From Promethearchaeota archaeon (GTDB lineage Archaea; Asgardarchaeota; Lokiarchaeia; Sigynarchaeales; SOKP01), in the NCBI GenBank assembly GCA_030605085.1, contig JAUWBH010000176.1:1-12481 (forward strand): a stretch of 12,481 bases of DNA, in the 5' to 3' direction. Position numbers and translations under genes: made by a program. Numbering within the stretch: position 1 is the first letter of the stretch; each line of letters begins with the position of its first letter. The notes beneath the pieces are model-generated. The model searched no databases. It was given only the letters and a program-made list of their open reading frames with translations, and was not told the DNA's origin. Shown here in pieces: positions 1 through 6,524 of the stretch.

Positions 1-154
1 CAAAAATAGCAGCCTCTTCTTTATCTAAGAAGTTATAGGCATAAATAGGGAGCTTTAATATATCATCGATCTTTTTTATCTTTTTGATATCGCTAAATTC
101 AGGATCCAAAAATTTAGAAAAAATTTTAATTATATTAGACATTTCTAATGGCAT
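1..154 (-). CDS. Hypothetical protein, N-terminal part only (gene runs off the left edge)
   Basis: The minus strand is open from an ATG at 154 to the window edge, 51 codons. A second in-frame ATG lies at 142, so the start could be either. The visible residues begin MPLEMSNIIKIF and continue with a lysine/aspartate-rich stretch and then KLPIYAYNFLDKEEAAIF, which reads like ordinary coding sequence. I do not recognise the family. The insertion sequence to its right ends about 50 bp upstream of the ATG, so the remaining leader (155-204), which contains AT-rich TATA-like sequence, must hold the promoter unless transcription comes from the element. The transposase gene points the same way and could read into it. 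Confidence 0.6.
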   Translation of the reverse strand, partial: MPLEMSNIIKIFSKFLDPEFSDIKKIKKIDDILKLPIYAYNFLDKEEAAIF

Positions 155-204
155 TGCAATTTCTTTTGTTCTTTTAATATAATATATTATTTAATATTAA
201 TATT

Positions 205-300
205 GAGGGTATTTTTAGATCTATAATTTTATCAGATTTTTAAAACTCTTAAATATTACGCCGACAAATATCTTTATTATCTCATTCTAAAAAATGTCGG
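205..300. repeat. Left terminal inverted repeat of the insertion sequence
   Basis: This pairs with the reverse complement of 1944-2039 without gaps. By my hand count about 66 of 96 positions match. The outer 13 bases are identical and the inner 40 bp (261-300) match at about 30 of 40. The inner block is itself framed by CCGACA and TGTCGG, so each end also contains a nested inverted repeat, a plausible transposase binding site. The transposase stop codon (277-279) lies inside this repeat. Confidence 0.8.
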
Positions 301-1823
301 GCGTCTATTATAATTTGGTAGAAGTATTTGATATCCTTGTTGCGTTGCCAGCTGAGGAAAAATAGAGTCAAAATCAAGGCGTCTTGTGGAGGTGAAAATA
401 CGATACGTTCCAATCCAGTCAGAGCGACCGGTTTTATAGGCGGTATTGATCTTGAGCAAGTCTAATATCAAGATCATAAATCGATGTTTCGAAACCATCT
501 CAATTCCTCGAATGTTGGCTCGCCTTGCGTGATAAACGACTATATTGTGGGAAAATTGTCTCTCAATTCCAGACCGAATGTTCATAAGCAAGATTATTTC
601 CTCATCAGTCCAACTTTCTGGAATAAAATCCATATTAACGTAAAAATAATCATTTAATTTCTTGACATTTTGGTGCTTTATGTTGCTTTTGGCGTTTATT
701 AAAGGGATGATTCCCATATCAAATAAAAAGCACAGATTCTCAAGGGAATAAGGTCCTGCATCAGCTAGAACGATTAATGGCTTGCAATATCCTAAAGCAA
801 AATAATGTACAAAAGTTAGCTGAAAAACGGAATATTCGTCTTGATTGCCCGGAAATAACTCACAATAAACTGGAATGTACCGATTTCCGCAGTACGCATA
901 AATTGTGGATACTTTATATCCTACGCCATAGATTTTTCCATTATGTTTACAAAATCCTGCGTCCGGATCGTTAAATGACCCCTTCTCTTTATTGAATTGA
1001 TCGCTGCTATTTGAATGAACGAATTGACAGTCCCAAACGACGATCCTGGTCTTAACAATTTTAAATTCAAATGTTTCTTCGAGGAGATTATAAAAAAACG
1101 CTTTAAAAAATTTGAGAGGGACAATTCTAAGCGCATGGCTTACGATATCCACATCCGGGAAATAATCGGGGGTCATGCAAGATATTTTTTAAGAATAATG
1201 GTTGCATGAACCTAATCGCATTCATATAGGCTGTATAATTATCAATTCCGATCTGTATCCGGGCTAATTCATGGATTATAATATCATGTAAAAACCTATT
1301 TTTGAAAGAAATTCCATTATCTTCCAATCTTATTTGTAAATCATCAAAATAAGTAAAATTATTGCAATATATGAGATATTCAAAGAATCCCGTAAAACCT
1401 TGAAGGGATTTAATCATTAATTTATCAACTTTACTAATCCCATCGTAATTTATCTCAGACTCCGGTAAAATCGCAACTTCTCTAAATCTTATGAGATATT
1501 GGGATCTAATCTCTGTTAAATCCTCCTTTTTGATAAAATAGGTAATTTTATAAAATGATTTAAGGATATCCTTTTTTCTCCCCCGTTTTCGTTTTTTTTT
1601 GTGGAACACTAGTAAGTAATTTTAATGCTTTCAGGCGTTCATTTGAGATGTTTGCGATGAACACGGATTTTTTTAACCCAAATATGTAATCAGTTATTTG
1701 CATCTGGTAAATGGATTTCTTTCGCTTATATTTTAGAACTATCAAACAATCTCCTCTGAGTTTTAAGAAATCTAAGTAAGGCTTATATTTAAATGTTTTG
1801 GTTAATTTAATGCTCTCTATCAT
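277..1823 (-). pseudogene. DDE transposase, split by two frame changes
   Basis: Three overlapping minus-strand frames together give one protein of about 514 residues. The first part is 1560-1823 (start MIESIKLTK), the second is read within 1127-1609, and the third is 277-1176. The first frame change falls near an A9 run (1592-1600 on the plus strand as T9) and the second at a C5 run (1168-1172, G5 on plus). Both need the same +1 correction. Removing one C at the second site joins ILHDP directly to DYFPDVDIVSHALR. In the last segment the catalytic residues are visible: Asp49 in VVWD, Asp139 in VLADAG and Glu205 in RSGIERQF. DPDAGF and YGVGYK precede the second Asp. A TATA-like stretch lies upstream of the first ATG. 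Decay is the simplest reading. Programmed slippage at the A9 run is possible for the first change only. Confidence 0.8.
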
Positions 1824-1943
1824 TAAACTTAATTAGTTGAAACCCTGATCTTTTGTTTTATAATAAAATTTTAGACATTTTTATTCCTTGCATGAATTTA
1901 ATAACATTTCTTTAGCAAAGGTGAAGTAATATACTTAAAGACT

Positions 1944-2039
1944 CCGACATAAATTAAAATGGGATAATCCGAATTTTTGTCGGGATAAAATTAAAATACT
2001 CTCAAAATTAATTGATCTTATTAATTTAAAAATACCCTC
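1944..2039. repeat. Right terminal inverted repeat of the insertion sequence
   Basis: This is the inverted partner of 205-300. The outer end reads TAAAAATACCCTC at 2027-2039. The inner block 1944-1983 begins CCGACA and ends TGTCGG, with the same 56-bp distance to the outer end as on the left. The match stops at the outer GAGGGT end and at the inner TGTCGG, which defines the repeat length. Confidence 0.8.
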
Positions 2040-2262
2040 TATTAGATATAAAAATTATTTTTAACTTTAAAAATTGATAAAATTTCATTAAAAACTACCC
2101 TAATAAAACGCTTTATTTGATGTCATTAGGATAACTTTGAATGAAAATGTTCTTATTTATGAAATAGTTTAAAATTCTTCAGACCATTCTGTTAAAAAAT
2201 AGTAGATATATGTTAAGGCATTACCAAGTAAGAGATAAATTATATGTTCTTATTCTGCAATG
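2040..2262. other. AT-rich spacer between the insertion sequence and the TFB promoter
   Basis: No open frame of useful length, RNA gene or strong repeat was seen here. All frames are broken by dense stops. It probably holds only upstream sequence of the TFB promoter. Confidence 0.5.
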
Positions 2263-2263
2263 A

Positions 2264-2290
2264 GGGAAAAATTTATAAAAATTTATAAAT
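2264..2290 (+). promoter_or_regulatory. BRE/TATA-like promoter element of the TFB gene
   Basis: A purine-rich GGGAAAAA stretch, as expected for a B-recognition element, runs into two overlapping TTTATAAA boxes. The ATG is about 75 bp downstream, which would leave a leader of roughly 45-60 nt. This is the most canonical archaeal promoter in the window. Confidence 0.55.
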
Positions 2291-2337
2291 CCAAAAGTTC
2301 TTAATAATAATACTAGGAAATTATACAATCCAAAAGT
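2288..2337 (+). repeat. 11-bp direct repeat between the TATA box and the TFB start
   Basis: AATCCAAAAGT occurs at 2288-2298 and again at 2327-2337, a 39-bp period of nearly four helical turns. The first copy directly abuts the TATA box, a place where archaeal repressors often bind. An operator role is inference only. Confidence 0.4.
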
Positions 2338-2360
2338 CTATTTAGGTTTAATTAAATATT

Positions 2361-3284
2361 ATGCCCTCCGATAAGCAACCTTTTAAAGATAGCAACGGAT
2401 TTTTTGAAGAGGATGAAGAAGCATGTTGTGATTCCCCAAAATTATCGGAGGAAGATGGTTTTTATGTTTGTTTAAACTGTGGCTATGTTCATTCCAGAAT
2501 ATTAGACACATCTCCTAGACGAGCATTTACGGCTAAAGAAATTCAAAAACGAAAAACGAATGAAAGAGTTTATAGCCCTATAGGGCCCCGAACCATTATT
2601 CGAGGTAGTCGTGATGCTCGAGGGACATTATTAAGTCCTAAATATAAGTCAAAATTCAATAGACTTGCTAAAATTCATAGAAGTCTAACGACTAGTTATG
2701 AACGTAATTTATGGATTGCTTTGTTAAATCTACAGCGATTACAAAAAAGATTAGGAATTCCTGATACTGTTGCTGAAGACGCGCTGCGAATATACACACA
2801 AACAGTAAAAAGAAAACTGACAATGGGCAGGAGTATCGATACATTGTTATCAGCCTCGATTTTTTGCGCCTTAAGAATTCATGGAATTCCTAGAACGATT
2901 GAAGAAATTACAAAAATTGCACAAATCCCTAAAAAAAAGGTGATTAAAAGCTATAGACTAATTCTCATGGAAATTTTACCTCACTTAAACTTAAAAGTGC
3001 AGCATTTTACACCAATTAGATATGTTGACAAATTCAACGATGAATTAGAATTATCAATGCAATGCAGAAATATCGCTGTGAAATTAATTGATTCGGCTAA
3101 AGAAAACGGATTTAACACAGCTGGTAAAGATCCTAAAGGAATTGCAGCAGCAGCCATTTACTTAGGCTCTAAAATTTGCAATGAAAATCGTACCCAAAAA
3201 GAAATCTCTAAGCTCGCTAAAGTGACGGAAGTCACCCTTAGGATGAGGGTCAAAGATCTGCAGAGATTCGCTAAGATTGACTAA
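2361..3284 (+). CDS. tfb: Transcription initiation factor B (TFB, archaeal TFIIB)
   Basis: TFB binds the TBP-TATA complex and the BRE and recruits archaeal RNA polymerase. At 307 residues it has the usual length. An N-terminal zinc ribbon covers residues about 20-45. B-reader/linker motifs follow (RRAFTAKE at 53-60, YSPIGPRTIIRG at 71-82, SRDARG at 83-88). Two cyclin repeats then cover about 100-205 and 215-305, with GRSIDTLLSASIF (157-168) and GIPRT (175-179) in the first, and GKDPKGIAAAAIYL (255-268) and RTQKEI followed by TEVTLRMR in the second. The ribbon is unusual: the ligands are Cys22/Cys23 and Cys37-x2-Cys40, so the first CxxC has become adjacent cysteines. The ATG lies at 2361 with no Shine-Dalgarno site. 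The gene stands alone between an insertion sequence and an unrelated gene. Archaea of this type often carry several TFBs, and I cannot tell whether this is the main one. Confidence 0.95.
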   Translation: MPSDKQPFKDSNGFFEEDEEACCDSPKLSEEDGFYVCLNCGYVHSRILDTSPRRAFTAKEIQKRKTNERVYSPIGPRTIIRGSRDARGTLLSPKYKSKFNRLAKIHRSLTTSYERNLWIALLNLQRLQKRLGIPDTVAEDALRIYTQTVKRKLTMGRSIDTLLSASIFCALRIHGIPRTIEEITKIAQIPKKKVIKSYRLILMEILPHLNLKVQHFTPIRYVDKFNDELELSMQCRNIAVKLIDSAKENGFNTAGKDPKGIAAAAIYLGSKICNENRTQKEISKLAKVTEVTLRMRVKDLQRFAKID

Positions 3285-3369
3285 ATTTAAGAACTAGTTA
3301 AGAATCTTAAAGACTACTGACAAAACGCTCAGAATGTAGTGATTTTATTTCACTTATTATAGGAAGTTC

Positions 3370-3412
3370 TTCTCACCAAAACATTGGTATAGGAGAAAAA
3401 TCAATTTTTTTT
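3370..3412 (+). terminator. Bulged hairpin followed by T8, possible terminator of the TFB gene
   Basis: TTCTCACCAA (3370-3379) pairs with TTGGT (3384-3388) and GAGAA (3393-3397) around an AACA loop with a 4-nt bulge. A T8 run follows at 3405-3412. Archaeal termination depends mainly on the T run. It lies about 85 bp after the TFB stop. Confidence 0.4.
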
Positions 3413-3520
3413 CTCATAAGATTATCAAAAATATGAAATAGTTTAAATTCGATTCTCTTCAAAATAAATTAATTGAATTGGATTATTAAATTAAGTACAA
3501 TTAATTTTTTGGTGTCATGA

Positions 3521-4177
3521 TTGGATTACATTGAAAGAAACTATCGAATTGTAGAAGATAGAATGATCGAACAAATGGAAGAAGCGTTAGAATACGGGAG
3601 AATTTTAATTGAGAAAGAATCAGACGCAGGTCTGCTTGATTTTATAGTAAAGCCTATACTAAAGACGTTTTATAAATATTGGAGCGAGAACGACGCTCGC
3701 GTTGGTACATTACAACAAATAAAAGTAACTTTAGATACCGCAAAATTTTTATTAAGCAACGGAGAAATTAACGAAAAATTTGATAAAGTAATAGAAGAAT
3801 CCTTTCCAGCTTATCTTAAAGGAGATCAAACTTTTCGGCAATGTAAAAAAAATCATAAGAATTTCACCAAACTTAAAGAACTTACAAGAGAATGTTATAT
3901 AAGTCAAATCCAAGAAGCGTTGTTGTTTTTAAATGCTAAGGAGGATGTTAAAACATACGACGATTTAGTTAGAGCTGTATTTAAAACAAGAGAAAACGCT
4001 TATAAAGCTTTAAAGCGTCAATTAGATTATAACGAAGATGGTATCGTCGTCGTGGAAATGGATCAATCAATCCTTAAAGTTCCAGCCGGTAAGAATCTTA
4101 TCGTGAAAGTGCTAAGAAAAGGATTTGAAAAAACAAAAGACGAGTTAATTAGAAGACTTGATAAAACATTTGATTAA
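3521..4177 (+). CDS. Conserved-looking helical protein of unknown function
   Basis: I do not recognise this 218-residue protein. It is soluble, rich in Lys, Glu and Arg, and nearly all helix by composition. A YGRILIEKESDAGLLDF stretch is near the N-terminus, a ECYISQIQEALLFLNAKED helix lies in the middle, and near the C-terminus a short strand-like segment (GIVVVEMDQSILKVPAG) precedes a final basic helix. There is no signal peptide or membrane segment. The start is a TTG at 3521. The codon before it is an in-frame TGA, so translation cannot begin earlier, and a GGTG Shine-Dalgarno-like tetramer sits 6 nt upstream. The alternative is the ATG at 3563, which would remove 14 residues. It is separated from TFB by 236 bp and from the next gene by 45 bp, where a T6-A8 stretch could end transcription. 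Confidence 0.8.
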   Translation: MDYIERNYRIVEDRMIEQMEEALEYGRILIEKESDAGLLDFIVKPILKTFYKYWSENDARVGTLQQIKVTLDTAKFLLSNGEINEKFDKVIEESFPAYLKGDQTFRQCKKNHKNFTKLKELTRECYISQIQEALLFLNAKEDVKTYDDLVRAVFKTRENAYKALKRQLDYNEDGIVVVEMDQSILKVPAGKNLIVKVLRKGFEKTKDELIRRLDKTFD

Positions 4178-4222
4178 CTATTTTTTAAAAAAAATAATTA
4201 AATTTAATTTAATAAATTTAAT

Positions 4223-5269
4223 ATGGAACTTAATAATAAATCCGATTCAAGTATCGACACTCAAAACAATAACAATAATAAAAACATCTTAAGAACAATC
4301 TTTTTGAACTTACTTATTAGCGCCTTTATTGTAATAAGTTATGTTTATATTTCAGAGATTTTTGGTTCAATTTCTACAAGTTTTATAGGAAAAACCGAAT
4401 TTATAATTCCATTTGGAGTGACATTATTAGTATTTACATTTTTCTCTATATTAGCTGGTAAATTCCACGGATTTATTGCGGGATTTATAGGAGAATTTCT
4501 ATACCAATTAGCGTTTTACGATACGATTTGCCTTTATTGGTGTTTCATTGTAGCAATGTGGGGCTTTCTTATTGGAATATATAAATATAAGCCTTTAAAA
4601 TATCAAAATCGAACGAAAATATTGTATACGTTTATAGCCTTAATTATTTCCTCTTTTATTACAATGATTTTAATTACTGTTTTCCAAAACATCATTTTTC
4701 ACGGTCTCATGTTTCTCGTTCAAGCGCTCCTTACGGTAATCTTTTTAGTCCCTTTCCTTTTATATTTATACGATCGAGCACTTGCCACAAAAGAACGGCA
4801 TATATATAATGTTTTATTAACTCATCATCCTGTTTCCCAGAGTGATCACACATTTTACTTAAAATTTGGTAACACTTACATTTACTTTTGCTCAAGGTGT
4901 TCTGGTATAATTTTAGGGGGATTGTACGCGTCATTTGTCACGCACTTAATCGGGAAGATTTTTAGCATCGCTTTATCTCCAGAAATCGCAGTATTTTTGT
5001 GTATTATATTACCTATACCCGGATTGATTGATTGGGGAACCCAGAGAATGTTATTAAGGAAAAGCACCACAGAATCAAGATTATTTACGGGATTCGTTAT
5101 AGGAAGCGCATTACATATTATGTCATTCACGAATAAATACTACTTGTTCATGTTGTTCTTGGTTGCATTTTATTTCTCAATTTTAGGCATTCTAATGTTT
5201 TTCGGCTACAAGAAAGAAATGAGACAAATGGAAAAACAATCTGAAAAAGAAGATCAAGCTACAGATTAA
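4223..5269 (+). CDS. Membrane protein with C-terminal DUF2085-like domain
   Basis: This is a polytopic membrane protein of 348 residues. After an Asn-rich cytoplasmic tail (1-22) come about five hydrophobic segments within 23-182. A linker (about 183-200) leads to a C-terminal region with the signature I associate with DUF2085: HH at 201-202, CSRCSG (223-228), LPIPGLIDWGTQ (263-274), ESRLFTG (284-290), then two more membrane helices and an acidic tail. DUF2085 proteins are membrane proteins of unknown role, and the conserved His/Cys/Asp pattern suggests metal or redox chemistry. The N-terminal half has glycine-rich pairs such as GKFHGFIAGFIGEFL that recall substrate-binding membrane subunits of ECF transporters, but that is only a resemblance. 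The alpha/beta hydrolase gene starts 34 bp downstream on the same strand, so the two are probably cotranscribed. Confidence 0.85.
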   Translation: MELNNKSDSSIDTQNNNNNKNILRTIFLNLLISAFIVISYVYISEIFGSISTSFIGKTEFIIPFGVTLLVFTFFSILAGKFHGFIAGFIGEFLYQLAFYDTICLYWCFIVAMWGFLIGIYKYKPLKYQNRTKILYTFIALIISSFITMILITVFQNIIFHGLMFLVQALLTVIFLVPFLLYLYDRALATKERHIYNVLLTHHPVSQSDHTFYLKFGNTYIYFCSRCSGIILGGLYASFVTHLIGKIFSIALSPEIAVFLCIILPIPGLIDWGTQRMLLRKSTTESRLFTGFVIGSALHIMSFTNKYYLFMLFLVAFYFSILGILMFFGYKKEMRQMEKQSEKEDQATD

Positions 5270-5303
5270 AATTAAGAAAATTAAGAAATCCCTCGTAATA
5301 ATA

Positions 5304-5795
5304 ATGCCAAATATAATTTTTGTACACGGTCTCGAAAGTTCGGGGCAAGGATATAAGGGACGGTTTTTTCAGAATGTCTTCCCTGGGTGCCTTACGCCTG
5401 ATTTTAAAGAATATATCCCCGGTATCTCTACTAATGTTTTATTGAAGGAGAGAATGAGTCAATTAATATCAATTTTAGCAGAAAAAGAAAAATGGGTTAT
5501 TATAGGTTCAAGTTTCGGTGGAGCTATGGCTGCACTCTATGCATTAAAGTTTCCTGATAAAGTTGCCCAATTGATCTTACTAGCCCCTGCTTTGGCAAAA
5601 CTAAAATTTCCACCTGTCGATATCCCCGTAGTAATTTATCACGGTAAGAAAGATTTAATTGTCCCCATGAAATCCTCTCGTTTCCGTGCAAGACAAATAT
5701 TCACCAATTTAACGTATAATATTGTGGATGACGATCACATGCTCCATCACACTGTAGAAGGTATAGATTGGAAAAAATTAATAAACATAAACTAA
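5304..5795 (+). CDS. Small alpha/beta-hydrolase (esterase-like)
   Basis: A cytoplasmic serine hydrolase of 163 residues, at the small end of the fold and close in size to YqiA/UPF0227-like esterases. The oxyanion region IIFVHGLESSG is at 4-14. The nucleophile elbow GSSFGG (68-73) puts the catalytic Ser at 70. The acid is Asp117 in YHGKKDLIVP, and the base is His145 in DDDHMLHH. All triad residues are present in the right order and spacing, so it should be active. There is no lid domain and no signal peptide. The substrate cannot be read from the sequence; short-chain or thioester substrates are typical of the family. It lies 34 bp downstream of the DUF2085 membrane gene, an arrangement that fits one operon. 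No Shine-Dalgarno site precedes the ATG. Confidence 0.88.
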   Translation: MPNIIFVHGLESSGQGYKGRFFQNVFPGCLTPDFKEYIPGISTNVLLKERMSQLISILAEKEKWVIIGSSFGGAMAALYALKFPDKVAQLILLAPALAKLKFPPVDIPVVIYHGKKDLIVPMKSSRFRARQIFTNLTYNIVDDDHMLHHTVEGIDWKKLININ

Positions 5796-5876
5796 TGAAT
5801 CGTATCTAATACTACAAAACTCCTCTAATTTTTGGAATTCCCTTCACTCCAACGAAGTATAAAACACACTAAATCT

Positions 5877-5901
5877 ATAAAAATTGGACTCCAATTTTTA
5901 T
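5877..5901. promoter_or_regulatory. 25-bp near-perfect palindrome, operator or terminator
   Basis: ATAAAAATTGGA is followed by a single C and its exact inverse. It sits 82 bp after the hydrolase stop and 73 bp before the next ATG. As RNA it would form a strong hairpin ending in five U, which suits a terminator. As DNA the 12-bp arms would suit a dimeric regulator. I cannot separate the two. Confidence 0.5.
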
Positions 5902-5955
5902 TAATTTAAGCACTAATTCTTCTTACTTAAGAAAAAAATTGCTTTTACACAAAAT

Positions 5956-5961
5956 AAGGAG
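5956..5961 (+). promoter_or_regulatory. Shine-Dalgarno site of the small membrane zinc-ribbon gene
   Basis: AAGGAG lies 12 nt before the ATG at 5974. The spacing is a little long, but it is the clearest ribosome binding site in the window, where most genes have none. Confidence 0.5.
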
Positions 5962-5973
5962 AAAAAAAAAATT

Positions 5974-6456
5974 ATGAATGTAGTTAATTGGTACTTAGAA
6001 TTGCCTTTATTCGGTCAAATAATAGTAATATTAATAATATTGCTAATTGTTGTGGGAACCTATTACCTATTGAAAGGAATTGGATATTTGATTTATTACG
6101 CTTTTAAAGGGATCTATTATCTTATACGGGGATTTTTCTTAGGCATTTATAAAATAATTAAAGGTCTGTATAATCTAATTTCTGGAAAACATAAAAAATC
6201 TGAACAAGAAGAGACAATACAACATAAAGAACCAATTGAATCAAAAGAAACACCTCAAAAACTTATTCAAGAATATCAACCAGCAGCTGAATATTACTGC
6301 AGCGAATGTGGTATGAAATTTTCAGATAAAATGGCGTATAAAATATATTCGAAGGGAATAACTTTCTGTGATTATTGTGGTAAAGGATTTGAATTTGTTA
6401 ATAATGGTCTTTTAAGTGTTAATCCTATTCCTTCGAGTACTCCTCACAACAAATAA
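5974..6456 (+). CDS. Small membrane protein with 11-residue repeats and C-terminal zinc ribbon
   Basis: This is a 160-residue protein of unknown function. One clear membrane helix covers residues about 12-30. A hydrophobic stretch with regularly placed basic residues (31-70) follows, made of three 11-residue repeats: KGIGYLIYYAF (34-44), KGIYYLIRGFF (45-55) and LGIYKIIKGLY (56-66). A charged, disordered linker (71-105) leads to a Cys4 zinc ribbon, with Cys109, Cys112, Cys132 and Cys135 in the pattern CxxCGxxF...CxxCGxxF. The regular Gly and Lys spacing suggests an amphipathic helix lying on or dipping into the membrane. The next gene carries a ribbon with exactly the same cysteine spacing at its N-terminus. 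It is first of three same-strand genes, but a T14 run right after its stop may end many transcripts here. Confidence 0.85.
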   Translation: MNVVNWYLELPLFGQIIVILIILLIVVGTYYLLKGIGYLIYYAFKGIYYLIRGFFLGIYKIIKGLYNLISGKHKKSEQEETIQHKEPIESKETPQKLIQEYQPAAEYYCSECGMKFSDKMAYKIYSKGITFCDYCGKGFEFVNNGLLSVNPIPSSTPHNK

Positions 6457-6470
6457 TTTTTTTTTTTTTT
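6457..6470 (+). terminator. T14 run directly after the stop codon
   Basis: Fourteen T residues follow the TAA of the small zinc-ribbon gene without a gap and without a preceding hairpin. Oligo-T alone can terminate archaeal RNA polymerase, so this could reduce read-through into the next gene, whose ATG is 54 bp further on. A TATA-like GATAAAAAATAAAA just after it could start a new transcript. Confidence 0.5.
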
Positions 6471-6524
6471 GAATGATAAAAAATAAAATGAATGAAAAAG
6501 AAATTAATATAGGTTCAGAGAAAT

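Larger units (their letters stand above)
205..2039 (-). mobile_element. Insertion sequence, about 1.8 kb, DDE transposase, probably inactive
   Basis: The element is bounded by imperfect terminal inverted repeats at 205-300 and 1944-2039. Both ends start with GAGGGTATTTTTA and both have a CCGACA...TGTCGG block exactly 56 bp further in. The bases just outside are TATT on both sides (201-204 and 2040-2043), a possible 4-bp target duplication, though weak evidence at such an AT-rich site. The single transposase reading path runs on the minus strand and is interrupted by two frame changes. The D-D-E layout and the DPDAGF...GYK motif resemble the IS5/IS1182-like DDE superfamily, but I cannot assign a family from sequence alone. 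Confidence 0.85.

Noticed and set aside
777..1209. Plus-strand open frames inside the insertion sequence
   Set aside because: They overlap the transposase catalytic region on the other strand, which has clear D-D-E motifs; the plus-strand translations show no domain pattern.
201..2043. TATT as a proven target-site duplication
   Set aside because: Kept only as a possibility: four bases in such AT-rich flanks match by chance too easily.
4731..5130. Minus-strand open frames under the DUF2085 membrane gene
   Set aside because: They are shadows of a gene with recognisable motifs and membrane segments.
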